Shown: in pieces, positions 10,601 to 21,678 of the stretch
Numbering within the stretch: the first letter of the stretch is position 1
How the letters are laid out: every line of letters begins with the position of its first letter
DNA from: Tremella fuciformis
Lineage: Eukaryota > Basidiomycota > Tremellomycetes > Tremellales > Tremellaceae
Reading direction: 5' to 3'
DNA length: 64,000 bases
Assembly: GCA_032768795.1 (NCBI GenBank)
Contig: CP136491.1
Span: 2,916,501-2,980,500, forward strand
Position numbers and translations under genes: made by a program
The notes under the pieces: generated by a model
What the model was told of the DNA's origin: nothing
The model's input: only the letters and a program-made list of their open reading frames with translations
Databases searched by the model: none

Positions 10601-12633
10601 ATGCCGCTCAGCGTGGACGATCGCACCGTCGCCGAGGCCCCGCGTGAGCGCCGCTCCCTCGCGGGCAGGATCAGCGGGATCATCTGGGACAAGAACTACC
10701 ACTCGGAAGAGGAGCGCAAATTCGTCCGCAAGCTCGATATTCTTCTCATCACCACTGTGGGTCTTCTCCCAGCCCTCCCGGGCGCCCTGCTGACCACGTC
10801 CAGGCCATGCTAGAGTACTTTGTGAAGTATCTCTCACAAGCAAACGTCGCGCGCGTGCCCCCCCAATTGCTTCTTTCGGACGAAAGCTGATCTCTCAGCA
10901 ACGCCTACGCCTCGGGGATGAAGGAAGCCCTCAACTTCAAAGGCAATCAGTATAACACTGTGAGCTTTACGTCTTCTTTGGTCGTCCACGTCCCTGCTCT
11001 GCACTTTTTGAGGATCTGCACGGGCTGACTCCTCAGCTCCTCACCATGTTTACCGTCGGTACGTCTGAAAACGCACGTCCGAGCGCGGCGCACGGGCCGC
11101 GCAATGTTCCGTGCTAACACACACACAGGTTACGTACTCGGCCAGTTTCCCGGCACCCTCCTCTGCGTCCGCCTGTCGCCCTCGATCTGGCTCCCCACCT
11201 GCGAGGTGATATGGGTGGCGCTCGTCATGGCGTGCGCAGCCGCCAAGAACGTCTCTACCCTCTTCGGCCTGCGGTTCGTCATCGGCCTTCTCGAGGCGTC
11301 CGCCTACCCCTCGCTCATCTGGCTGCTTGGCTCGTGGTACGGCCCACAGGAGCTGGGCAAGCGTGTCATCCTCCTGCAGAGCTCCTCCTCGGCCGCCTAC
11401 ATGTTCTCGGGGTACCTCCAGACCGCCGTCCACTCCGGCCTGAACGGACGGGGTGGCCTCGCCGGATGGGCGTGGCTCTTCATCATGGACGGGTGAGCCC
11501 ATTCAATCACCCTTGAAAGATCTTGACTGACGGGCAGTGTCATCTGCCTGCCCATCGCGATCGCCGGGTACTTTTGCATCCCCGACTCGCCCGACAAGAT
11601 CAACCCCCGCTCGAGGTGGTACTTCAACAAGCGCGACCTCGAGATTGCCCAAGAACGCGTCGAGCGCTTCAACCGCACCCCTGCGCGCGGGTTCAACCTC
11701 GCCGATTTCAAGGCCATCTTCTCCACCTGGCTTCCGGCGAGTCTGCTCCGTCCTGCCGCTACACTCCAGCTGACGGGCAGTACGCGTTCTTCGTGCCCTA
11801 CACCTGCGAGGTCGTCGGGCTCGGCTCGTACGCCTACATGAACCTGTGGCTCAAGGCCACCAAACCCTGGAACACGGTCACGCTCATCAACGTCATCCCC
11901 ACTGGCGGCTACGCGCTCTCGATCGTCGCCGCGCTCACCATGTCGTGGATCAGTGACGCGACCGGCTGGCGCTGGCAGACCGTCTGCGTCGCGGCCATCA
12001 TCCCCCTCATCGGCAACGCCATTGTGAGTTTGCATTCTGCCAGTCGACAAAGACAGCGCTGATGTCCAGCTCGCCGCATGGCCAGCGTCCAACCACCTCA
12101 AATTCGCGGGGTTCTTCTTGTCCTTTACCGCCACTGCCATCGGCGCCGTCATGCTCACATGGTGCAACGAGCTCGTTTCGCAGTCGGCCGAGGCCCGTGC
12201 CATCACCCTCGGGTTCCTCAACACGGGCGCGTACGTGATCAACGCTTGGGCGCCAAACGGTGAGTCGCGCCGAGAGATTGCGTGCACAAGCAGGCGCTGA
12301 CGTGCAAGTCATCTTCCCTGCCTCCCAGGCCCCTCACTACGTGAGTCCACTACAGCTGTTCTTGTCGAGGCAGCGCTGACTCATCAGAAAGCAGGCTACA
12401 AAGTCACCGTGGCGTTCTTCGCCGTTGTCATTGTTGGAACCGCCTTCATTGCATGGCTCAACAAACGCTTCCCTCTGGACAAGCTGTACAGCACCCACGG
12501 CCAGACTGCCGATGCGGTGTCCGAGCACTCGCGGGATGTCGAGCAGGAGAAGATCGAGGCGAACCGCGAATCTCAGCTTGTCAATGGACTCGCAAAGGTT
12601 GCCACGATCGACTCTAGGGCCGTGCAGCCATGA
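10601..12633 (+). CDS. MFS transporter, Dal5/allantoate permease (anion:cation symporter) family
   Basis: Predicted plasma-membrane symporter for small organic anions; Dal5-family members carry allantoate, ureidosuccinate, nicotinate, pantothenate and similar compounds. The ATG at 10601 opens a soluble N-terminus, then RKLDILLIT leads into TM1. Recognisable segments are NAYASGMKEALNFKGNQYN (the loop typical of the family), FTVGYVLGQFPG, LRFVIGLLEASAYPS, and the conserved cytosolic loop with IPDSPDKINPRSRWYF. TM7-12 follow (LGSYAYMNLWLKA, NVIPTGGYALSIVAA, FLNTGAYVINAWAPN). There are about six introns of roughly 45-90 nt. The tail after TM12 is charged, ending IDSRAVQP. Divergence from 5-oxoprolinase suggests, but does not show, a substrate linked to pyroglutamate or amide-nitrogen use. 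Confidence 0.85.
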
Positions 12634-12787
12634 ACAAACGCGCAACAGCATCTACCTTATCTCTGATTGATTTATTCTCCTATAGACGACTGCGGCAGTC
12701 TCTTCTTGCGGGTGTAGAGGCTCTATGATAAAACATGCAATCTGTTGTCATGTGCGAGATTTCCTATCCGAAGTAGCGGTGACAACA

Positions 12788-13660
12788 CTATTTATACACG
12801 ACCGGCTTTGCGCCGTGGGCAACAAGCTGCTTGACCCTGTTCTCAAGCATGAACAGCCTGTCCTGGCCCCAGAAAATCTCGTCGTTGATCACGTAGTTTG
12901 GCGTGCCGAACATGCCTGGAGATCAGACCGCACACGTCATTTCGCTCGCAAGGTCAAACGCACCCTTCTGCACGGCCTCCTTGTGGAACTGGTCCCACTC
13001 GGCCACACCCGCGTCAGACTTGTCTCCGCGCTTGTCGATAATGCAGGACTGGATGACTTCGTCTGGGAACCCCAGGCGCCTGCCGATGTTCCGGAGGGTC
13101 TCGACCTCGCAGTGGTCGCCCTCTTCCGTGACCCAGATGCACCTCTGCACTTCGTACGAGTAGTCGAGCGCCTCTTTGGACCCGACGCCATAGTGCTGCT
13201 GCAGGCGGATGATGGCCTGGGCGGCGAGCTCGATGCCACCCGGCTTCTGTGGGTAGTATTTGGGTTTCGGCAGCTTCATGGGCACGCCATAGTGCTCGGC
13301 GTAGCGCCACAGGTCGAGCGCGTGGTATGCAAGGCGAGCGTCTGTTCGCGACGCGAGCTAGCGCGAGTCAGCAACAGGCAGCGGGGCGAGCGGGGCGGGA
13401 CTGACGAGGATACCGCCGTTCTCGGTGATGACGAGGATGGGCTTGAGGTGGATGGTCAGGCCGTACTGCTCGGCGATGCGGCGCGCCTCGGGCAGGCCCA
13501 ACAGCGCCCACGGCGAGCTGACGCCGTAGTAGATCTCAAACGTGATCGTGTCGCTCAGAGGAGGGGGCTTGGAGAGGAACATGTTCGGCTGCGTCGACTT
13601 TGCGTCTGGGGGCCACTTTGACGATCGCGGTGCGGTGATGCTGCTGCTGCTGCTGGCCAT
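12788..13660 (-). CDS. 2-hydroxychromene-2-carboxylate isomerase-like (DsbA/GST-kappa fold) protein
   Basis: Thioredoxin-fold protein of the DSBA/HCCA-isomerase family; bacterial relatives isomerise 2-hydroxychromene-2-carboxylate with glutathione, and fungal substrates are mostly unknown. The ATG at 13660 begins MASSSSS, a Ser run from a CTG repeat. TFEIYYGVSSPWALLG is the N-terminal motif with the Ser-Pro pair expected at the glutathione site. The all-helical insert includes YGVPMKLPKPKYYP and IRLQQHYGV. The final exon encodes GMFGTPNYVINDEIFWGQDR, the family's cis-Pro/GxPxF-like C-terminal motif, ending VAHGAKPVVYK. Two short introns are inferred. An in-frame upstream start at 13759 is less likely because that stretch is Arg/Pro-rich. 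It is convergent with the transporter (154 bp). Confidence 0.8.
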
Positions 13661-14072
13661 CTTGCGGGGACCACGGGGGCGACACGGCCGCCCTTTATAG
13701 AGAAGACGAAGAGAGCGCGGGGGTCGACGGACCTTCCGACCCGCCGGGCATGCCCACACTGGACGATGTGCAAAAGAGAGACGCCCCTCGACGAGCCGTC
13801 TCAGGGCAAGACAGCAGCGAGACGAGGAGCTAGGGAGCGTAACGGCTAATGACCGATAAGGTCAGAGACCAGACCCCATGTAGGGACGGGGCTTTTTTTC
13901 GTCTCGGCAGCCTCCCCGGTAAGGCGAGGCGAGTTGATGCCAGGTGGGATGAGGTGGGCTATCTGCCAATTAGGCTCGCTCTTACTTGTCATACGTTGCG
14001 CCGCGCACATCGTCGTTGTCAGCACGCAGCGACGATCCAACCATCGCCGCTGAGGCCCAGGCAGAGGTCAGC
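13661..14072. promoter_or_regulatory. Divergent promoter between the isomerase-like and C2H2 regulator genes
   Basis: A non-coding 412-bp region between genes facing away from each other. A possible TTG-initiated extension of the regulator at 13986 was not used. A T7 run lies near 13893-13899. I see no other defined site. Confidence 0.4.
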
Positions 14073-16792
14073 ATGACCGACACTGCCGCCGTCGCTGGCG
14101 CCGCGGACGACTATGGTCCCGGTCCCGGCCACGGGCAGGGTGATCACAATGTCAAGGTCCCGAAAGTGTTTTGTTGCACATACGTCGGATGCACAAAGAC
14201 CTTCAACCGTCGCGACTACCTCGAGGTGACTATTCTTTCCACTACGCCGTCGTCCACAAAGGATCTCGCAGAGCCGCAGATCTGACCAGCAGCGGCATGC
14301 AGCGAATCACCTCTCTTCCCTCCCGCATTTATGCCCCACCTGTGGGAAGTCATACGCCCGTGCCGACGTCCTGAAGAGGCATATGACCAATCATCCCAAA
14401 GGCAGGAAACGGTCCTCGGCATCGTCACCGCAGACACCGGCAACGAGCAAGAGCGAACAAGATGTGTCGCCATCCGGCAGCAGCTCGCAGGTTTCGTCCC
14501 TGGACAAATCGCTACTCGCAGCAGTGGCCGACACGGATGTCCTGCAAGGGGCTCTGGACCCCATACCCGAACCCGCTTGGCCAGCAGGTCTGTTCGAGGA
14601 ACCGTTCGACTACTCTACGCTGTCTGTGGACGACCTCTGTACGTGGTTATGGGGACCTACTGCTCCAGCATGTCAGTTCACCGGGCCGGATCTCGTGGAC
14701 ATCGCCCTTCAGCCAGCGGTCGTCCCGCCCAGGCCGCCTGCAGTGAGCGACAGCAAACCGGACACAGAGACCAGATTGCCCGCCCATCTACTAGCGGCTG
14801 CGCGTCAATTAATGGAGGTGGGGGATAACTTGAATCACTCCTCGTTCAAGCTGACCCCTAATAGTCTTTGTCAAAAGAAGCCACCAGCTGGAAAGACTCC
14901 GATATGCAGGCTTGCATCGAGCTATTTTTCGAGTAAGCCTTTATCGATGAGCAGCACTGCAGCATCTCACATTCAGACACTTTGACCCGATGTGGCCAGT
15001 CATACATCGCCCTACCTTCATTGAGCGCAACCCGTCCCCACAGCTCATTGTCGCCATGGCAATAATCGGGTCTATTTACCTTGGGAATCTACTGATCTCT
15101 GGCATAGTCGTCGAGCTCCAGCCTAGACTACAGGAGAATGTACAAAAGGTAAGCTTGTCCGAGCTCAATCATGGACCAATAAGCCAACGTTATCCACAGC
15201 TCCTACGCGAACGGACGAGTGTCTCTACTTCCCTTCTGCAAGCACTCGCACTCAACAGCTACTTCGGCAGGGTGTGCGGGTACGGAAATCAGCGACAAGC
15301 TCAGGTGCGTTCCAAAGCATGTCCAGGGCCGTCGACTGACGCTCAGATTGATCATGCTGCTCTCGTGACGACAATGTATCTGAGTGGCATTCTCGTTGGC
15401 GAGACCCACGCGTCGGCCTCCCCGCAGACCTCCAACCGACACGCAGACTGGCTGGCTTGGGTCGAACGCGAGGAACGCATTCGTCTGGCCTGGTTTGTCT
15501 TTGCGGAGGACGTACACAATGCGACGATTTTGCGCCAGTGTTCCATGGTGGGCAATCTTATCGAGCCGGTGAGAAAATGCTGACGAACAGCTTCAATGTC
15601 GTCAGTCACAGAGCAAACAAACATTGACTAAACCTGATTGACCGGCAGATTCCATCAGTCAACCATTGCCTGCTCCAGATGTCATCTGGTCGGCAGACAG
15701 CGTCGTGCCATGGATTGCAGAATCGCCCCGGCATACACCAACACCCTTCCGTCCGGCATTGCGGCAGCTGCTCGATTCCAATGCCATCTCGGAGTCACTC
15801 GGGTCCCTCGCACGTCTAGCACTGCTCCACGCGCTGATGGCCCTCACGTGAGCCGTTGCCCATACCGCATTGCACCGCCGCTGACGAGCCAGATTACCTC
15901 TGTCGTATGCAGGTATCGAGGATCTGCAGCCCGTCAGGCAAGCGTCTACATCCGACGATCGTGGCGCAGTCTACGAAGCTTTCAAATGCTGGCAAAGATG
16001 TTCCATGAGCGTCCCTGAGGGAGCTCAACCTGGCTCCCAGGCGTCTCTCGGCCTCCCTCTTGCTACTACCTGTATGTGCTCGTACCGCTCTCCCGGCTCG
16101 GATGCTGACATGGACAGGCGTCACTCTCCTCGCCACTGACATTGATGCCATCGTCACCTATACTGGCGCAGATCGTATGCTCCCCTTTACTCAGTGTGGA
16201 AACACGGCTCATCTGGCAGATCCGGGGGCGCGCCCAACGACTCCGAGGGAGAGAAGCGAAGCGCGAGACGCATTACGAGCATGGGCGGGATCCACGACCG
16301 GCCGGATATCCTGCTGGGAATCACTGCAGAGTGCGTCTTGCCCGGCCAACGACCACAGGTGTTGACATCATAGTGCTACAAGTGGTCTTTGCGTCATCCG
16401 CAGACAGACCAGCCGCCATGCTTCCCCCGACCATGCTGCACAGCGTGGCGATCGCCACCCTGGTCATCTGGACGTATACCACCTTGATAGAGGACCGCCC
16501 GCAGACCGATGTCTGGCCTTGGTGCGAGCCGCTTGACCCGGCCTTGCGATGCCGCATAGAGCCGAGATTGGCCTACAAGGCCGCTTTGTCGTATATCGAG
16601 CGAGTGCTGGCGTGCGAGGACTCGATCAACCTTCCGGCCGTGTCCAATTCTGGCCGATTCGCCGGTGTTCTGGCGTACGCCGCTCATCTGTGCGGCTCGG
16701 TCGACTGGGCGATCGTGGCTGCGCCGACCAGAGTCTTGTATAGTCTGTTGAAGCATGCCCAGGCGGGTCCGCAGAACTACGCCCGGTGTTGA
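14073..16792 (+). CDS. C2H2 zinc-finger transcription factor with a fungal-specific TF domain
   Basis: A nuclear DNA-binding regulator. The ATG at 14073 (MTDTAAVAGA) precedes two C2H2 fingers. Finger 1 (CTYVGCTKTFNRRDYLE...H..NH) is split by an intron (GTGACT...GACCAGCAG). Finger 2 is CPTCGKSYARADVLKRHMTNH. A Ser-rich linker follows, then acidic/Pro segments that could activate transcription. Two small introns (14819-14863 and 14933-14977) join ELFFEHFDPMWPVIHRPTF, the start of the fungal_trans domain. Later pieces include IRLAWFVFAEDVHNATI and LPAPDVIWSADSVVPW, typical of C2H2-plus-fungal_trans proteins. The last long exon (about 16200-16792) ends LLKHAQAGPQNYARC. Frame changes need about eight introns; the joins near 15550-15660 and 16040-16340 are approximate. 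It may regulate the neighbouring metabolic genes. Confidence 0.75.
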
Positions 16793-16907
16793 GTATTCGT
16801 TGCATAGAGCTAGTTGTATTGGTTGTACTTTATGCATGTGCGAGTGTCGCTGGATGGTTGGATCTTCGTACACGATTACAACGGAGTCACAGAGTCAAGA
16901 TACTGAT

Positions 16908-18089
16908 TTACAACTCCAGGCCCACCATCACCCACCTCATCGCGTCCCATTCTAGCCCGCCGTCCAGTGCTCCAGGACGGACCACCTGCCCGCCAGCATA
17001 CATCAACGAATGCAAGAGTCCGCTCAGGCCCTGAGGATCTCGGTCGTCCTTGTCGAGCACGAGTACCAGTAGTTTGGCCTCGAGCGAGTCTGCCGACAGA
17101 TCGAGCAGGGCAGTCACGCTGTCTCGTATGTCGAGAGCCAACCCATCTTGTCCGTCCGCGGCTGATCCAGGTGAACTCGAGAGACGATGAGGATCGTGCG
17201 GTCGCAAGACTTCAGAGAAATTGGCGCCGAGCCTCTCGGGTCTTGATTCTGCCGACGCGTGCGGCGGCGGCAGGTGCACGAAGACAGTCCGCCCCTGTGT
17301 CGGATGATCGAGAACGAATCCGTCCAGGACGTGATCGGGAGGGGTAACGATCTCGAGCAGATGAGAAATTGCGGCAACGGCTGTCGCCTGGAACGGGAAC
17401 AGAGACGACAGAAGGGGAATGTTGGGCGGTGCGCGAACCACGGGCGGGGTTGCAGCAGACACTATAGGCTTGTCAGAAACGGACGGACGCCGCTCGGGAG
17501 TGTCGAGAGAGGAGGTCGGGGTGAGCGGGAGGGCGTGGGGAAATACAGCTTGGGCGATATGAGGTGTAGGGCGAGTATAGGAAGACGGTGGCGTTATCAA
17601 CTGGTGATCGTGGACCGACAGACTAGAACCGGGTGAATATACAGGTGGTCGAGAGGCTGACAACAGGTAGGACGACAAGGATGCTCTCACGGTCCTTGGC
17701 GACCCGCCGACAATGTCCTGATGTGTCAGCTCTGCGCCTTGATACTTCGACAAGGGATGTACGACGAGCGTGCTCCTCCTGCCCTCCTCAAAACCACCGT
17801 CTGCCCCCGCCTGCGAACGCCGAAGAGCGCGAGTCCTCGTCGGCGTACACGTAGATCTGTCCGCCCTGCCCGCCAGTCCTGGCAATCGCCATTGGCGGCG
17901 CGGAAGACTCTACATCGTGCGAGTAGCTGCTGAAGAGTAGAGGGAGTGGGTAGTCGGGGGCCCCTCCGCCAGCGCGTCCCACAGCGCCGCTGATGGTCAG
18001 TCACCCATCCACAAGGCCCAGGATTTAAGGACTCACGCGGGCACAAGATTCCGGTCACTGATTGTCATCTGCCTCGAATTCGAACTCAT
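16908..18089 (-). CDS. Ornithine decarboxylase antizyme, requires +1 ribosomal frameshift
   Basis: Antizyme binds ornithine decarboxylase, sends it to the proteasome and blocks polyamine uptake; synthesis is induced by polyamines through frameshifting. ORF1 starts at ATG 18089, is spliced once (18036-17990, GTGAGT...CATCAG, 47 nt) and ends after 84 codons at RRWF-UGA (17790-17788). ORF2 lies in the +1 frame from 17789: skipping one U gives EEGRRSTLV and continues to 16908. A probable in-frame 45-nt intron (GTACAT...ACATCAG) lies just after the shift. The antizyme core is at the C-terminus: ALLDLSADSLEAKLLVLVLD, then KDDRDPQGLSGLLHSLMYAG and GQVVRPG. The long Pro/Ser-rich linker between the site and the core is fungal-like. 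It is convergent with the C2H2 regulator and divergent from the BAX-inhibitor gene. Identification is firm from the C-terminal pattern plus the split frame. Confidence 0.88.
17788..17793 (-). promoter_or_regulatory. Programmed +1 frameshift site UUU-UGA of antizyme
   Basis: ORF1 reads ...TGG TTT TGA. After a +1 slip on UUU the next codon is GAG, which opens the antizyme core frame. In antizymes the stop codon of ORF1 is part of the shift site and slow termination promotes the slip. Many lineages use UCC-UGA; UUU-UGA is a variant. Confidence 0.82.
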
Positions 18090-18359
18090 GTTGATAGGTT
18101 GTTCGCTATTGCTGTGTCGTGCGGTGTTTGTGAGGTGCGCGATATCGCTGCAGAGGGCAGGCTCGTCGGTCAAAGGTGAATGTAAGATGCTAGAAGAAGC
18201 CCGAGTCCATCAGCCTGTGTGAAGGCGGCGTTCACCGGCGTTACGTCAATCGTGGCAACCGGCAACAGCATCTCTCCCTTTGCCACCCAACCCATCGCGG
18301 TGCACGTTCTCCTTCTACATCTTGCTTCTCTCTCATCGACGAAACAAACAGACATCAGC
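18090..18359. promoter_or_regulatory. Bidirectional promoter of antizyme and BAX-inhibitor genes
   Basis: The two ATGs (18089 and 18360) are 270 bp apart in opposite directions, so both promoters and leaders must lie here. The CT-rich stretch with TTCTCCTTCTACATCTTGC before 18360 is a typical pyrimidine-rich leader. No specific operator was recognised. Confidence 0.5.
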
Positions 18360-19348
18360 ATGTCCGAGCTGCCTCAGTACACCGACGAAGTCGCCCCGCA
18401 ACACACGACCGCCAACGCGAAGAAGACCTATGGCGCGACACCCTCGGCCGAAGAGGCCGCCGTGCAGGCGCCCCTTCTCGCGTCTGGCTCAAGAAACGCT
18501 TGGATGGATCAACCGGGAGCTGACGATCTCCCGGATGACTTCAAGGTCGGAGTCAATGTGATCGACTGCGATGCAGAGATTCGGATGGCCTTCATCAGGA
18601 AGGTCTACTCGATTCTACTCGTCCAGCTTGTCGTCACTGGATTGGTGTCCCTTGCCCTTTACCAGCCCGCCGCAGTGGCCTTTCACCAAGCGCACCCTTG
18701 GATTATCTGGATCCCGATGCTTTGCAGTTTTGCAAGCCTGTTTGGCGTGTACTGGAAGAGGCACCAACACCCTGCCAATCTCATCCTCCTCGGACTGTTC
18801 ACCATCTTCGAAGCTATGTTGGTCGGTACAGTAACCAGCTACTATGAGAGCCGGATCGTATGTCTGTTCCCACATATCCACAGGCCCATGCTTACCCTCA
18901 GGTCCTCCAAGCTTTGTTCATCAGTGCAGGGGTCTTCGTTGGACTCACGCTGTTCACATTCCAGACCAGGGTGAGACGCGTCCCCTCTATGCGCTCTTAC
19001 TCGTGCTAAAGCTGCAGATTGACTTCTCCTTCCTTGGACCCTTCCTCTGTGCTGGCATCATGGGTCTTTTGACCGCCTCTCTGGTCCAAATCTTTCTGCC
19101 GTTCAATGCTGGACTCGACTTCGGTATCGCCATCTTCGGCGTCCTCCTCTTCTCCGGCTTCATCATCTACGACACTCAAACGATCATGAAGCGCATGTCA
19201 GTGGACGAGGCCATCATTTCTGCGTTGCAGCTGTACCTAGATGCTCTGAATTTGTTCCTGAGCATCCTGCGTCTGGTCAGTGTTCTGAGAATCGAGACTC
19301 GCGTGAAAACGGACTTACGAGCAGTTGAATAACCAGAACAACCGATAA
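18360..19348 (+). CDS. BAX inhibitor-1 / lifeguard family membrane protein
   Basis: A seven-helix membrane protein of ER, Golgi or vacuole involved in calcium leak and stress survival (yeast Bxi1 is the relative). The start ATG at 18360 opens MSELPQYTDE, followed by a soluble acidic N-terminus of about 70 residues. DCDAEIRMAFIRKVYSILLV is the family's entry into TM1. WIIWIPMLCSFASLFGVYW, LILLGLFTIFEAMLVGTV, IDFSFLGPFLCAGIMGLL and FGIAIFGVLLFSGFIIYDTQ are later helices. The last carries the conserved Asp pair region (FIIYDTQTIMKRMSVDEAI). The C-terminus ALQLYLDALNLFLSILRLLNNQNNR is classic and depends on a terminal intron that ends at 19324. Three short introns in total. Strong identification. 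Confidence 0.92.
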
Positions 19349-19902
19349 ATGGTCATTTTGGCCAAGTGCCACAACCCTGACGCTATTCCAACGATCCTCT
19401 CTCGACCATTGTTCTAATCCTGCTTCGATATGCAATAACGATGTATTTCTGTATCATAACTGCCTCAAGCGGACGAAACACCAGGGTCAATCGGCGCGCT
19501 TTCGATCTTGCCACGTTGAGACGACCGAGTCGCGACCGCAAGTGGCAAGCCTTCTTGACGGGTTGCCAAATGAGGTGAATGTCCTCTTCTGGCTACCCAT
19601 CGCCGTGGATGCTAGCTCATCCACGTGAGAATAGCGCGGTGCGAAGCGCTCGCCTTTTCGCGTGGCATGAATCCATGAGACTAACGAAGCAGACGGCGTC
19701 GTTGAATTGCACCATCCATTTGCCGAGCTGACGGTCCCAGCTGACTGACGGACAGTAGAGAGATGCATATAGGACCGCCGGACGCTGACTTCTGACCATC
19801 ATTCACAACTTGCCTTCACTTCTTCACATCAGCTTCGCCTTGCAGCACTTTGCACCTTCAGCCACTTCACCGCCCACCAACAACTGCCAAAGACCATCCG
19901 AG
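19349..19902 (+). other. Intergenic region and leader of the aspartic protease gene
   Basis: This 554-bp stretch has no convincing ORF. The last 100 bases are C/T-rich (CTTCACTTCTTCACATCAGC), consistent with a fungal transcription start region. No other element was recognised. Confidence 0.4.
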
Positions 19903-21596
19903 ATGCGCACCACCGACTTGCTTCCTCTCCTTCCCCTTCTTGCCTCGCCCCTGCTCGCCTCTCCCATCGTGCACTCGCCGGTCGAGCGCAGCTTCGCCCC
20001 CTCGTCCCCCTCGATATCTGTCCCGGTATCAACCCCAGCGACCAGCTACCCCTCCAATCCCCGACGCAAGAATCTTTCGACGCTGCCGATCCACCGTCGC
20101 GCACTCAACATCCAGCGCGATGGCGACGATCTCTTCTCGGACAACGACGCCGCGGTCATCCGCCAAGAGATGCAGGTCGTGAGGTCAAAGTATCAAAAGG
20201 CAGCCGGGTATCTGGCGAATGTGCAGCTGGCCCAAGTGGACGTGCCGGACCTCGACGATCTCGCGGATCAAGCGGCCAACTTGTCGAGCATTGTCGCTTT
20301 GCCCAGCTCGACTCTGGCTACTACACCGTCCACCACGGCCGAGCTCCCATCGATGTCTGCGTCTGCTACTTCTGCGCTCCTTACGCCTTCCACCTCTGCG
20401 GTGACCTCGGCTACCCTGCCTTCGGTCTCTTCGGGACCGGCCGCCGCCCCATCCGCCCATGCCGTCGAGACGGACGACACGAAGGAGAAACGGGGTGGAG
20501 GCAGTGGCGCCGTTCCCCTGACCGATTGGGTGTCCGGCTCGCTCGACGTCCTCTACTATGGCCCGCTGTCCATCGGCACCTCGGCCCAGTCGCTCACCGT
20601 CGACTTTGACACCGGTAGCGCAGACCTATGGGTGAGTACTTTGTCTATTTCACAGAGCGGAATACTAACCCCAGCTCCCCGTCAACTGCTCTAACTGCGC
20701 ATCGACGCAGTTCAACTCGTCCGCTTCGTCGACCTTCGTCAACACTGGCCAGTCCTTCTCGGTTCAGTATGGCTCCGGGTCGGTGCAGGGCACGCTGGCG
20801 CAAGAGACCGTGTCGCTCGCGGGGCTCGGCGTCAACGGGCAGTACTTTGGCGCCGTCTCGTCCGAGTCGGACGACTTCCACTCCAACCCCAACTCTGGCG
20901 TGCTCGGTATGGCCTTCAGCTCCATCGCCAACTCTGGCGAGCCCACGCTCTTCGAGAACCTCGTCAAGAGCGGCAAAGTCGCCAACTCGTACTTTGGCTT
21001 CCACCTCACGCGCCGGCAGACCCAAGGCAGCCAGGTGAGACCCCTTCACCGAGAGATCCCGGGGAGGTGGCTGACAGCAGCTCTGCATCGGGTGCTACGA
21101 CTCGTCCAAGTTCACCTCGTCCATCTCCTGGATTCCCGTCGTGTCCCAGACGTACTGGTCCGTCTCCATGACTGGCTTCTCCGCAAAGTCCAACAACCAA
21201 AACGCCCTGTCCAAGTCTATCGTCGCAGCCATCGACACCGGCACCACCCTCATCTACGCCCCCTCGTCCATCGCCGACGCCTTCTACCAGCAGATCCCCG
21301 GCTCGTCCAAGGCCTCCCAATTCGGCGACGGCTTCTACCAGTTCCCCTGCCAGACCAACGCAAAGGTCTCCATCTCCTTCAACAACGTCAACTTCCCCTT
21401 CGCCATGGCCGATTTCAACCTCGGCAAGACCGGCTCGGGCAGCAGCATGTGCGTCGGCGGTGTCCTCGGCATGAGTGACGGCTTGCCCAACAACCTCGCC
21501 ATTGTCGGCGATGAGTTCCTCAAGTCTTGGTACTCCATCTACGACACTGCCGGCAACTCGCGCGTCGGCCTCGCCGCCAGCACAAACTCTCGCTAG
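19903..21596 (+). CDS. Pepsin-like aspartic endopeptidase (family A1), secreted or vacuolar
   Basis: An acid protease that enters the secretory pathway. The ATG at 19903 opens a signal peptide (MRTTDLLPLLPLLASPLLAS). A long propeptide follows with basic RRK/HRR sites, a Ser/Thr-rich linker and KEKRGGG, a likely Kex2-type KR cleavage site. The mature enzyme starts around VPLTDW. The first active-site motif is FDTGSADLW, split from LPVNCSNC by an intron (GTGAGT...CTAACCCCAG). The flap reads VQYGSGSVQGTLAQETV. The second active-site motif is AAIDTGTTLIYAP. The C-terminal NNLAIVGDEFLKSWYSIYDT matches the family. A second intron sits near 21035-21080. The CIGCYDSS and CQTNAKV...SMCVGG cysteines fit conserved disulfides. 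The stop at 21594 follows GLAASTNSR. Confidence 0.93.
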
Positions 21597-21678
21597 ACGA
21601 GCAGCATCAGCAGTCAGCTTTCTCCACACATAGACAATAGAGGATAGATGCAATCATGCTATGTTCACTGCCTTTGCC

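Noticed and set aside
11397..12287. Minus-strand ORF opposite the MFS transporter
   Set aside because: It crosses several transporter exons and introns and has shadow composition; no start context or family.
17700..17800. Splicing instead of frameshifting to join the antizyme frames
   Set aside because: Candidate donors GTGGTT or GTTTTG upstream of the UGA with the ACATCAG acceptor leave the reading in a frame that stops soon after; only a +1 slip at UUU-UGA gives the core frame directly.
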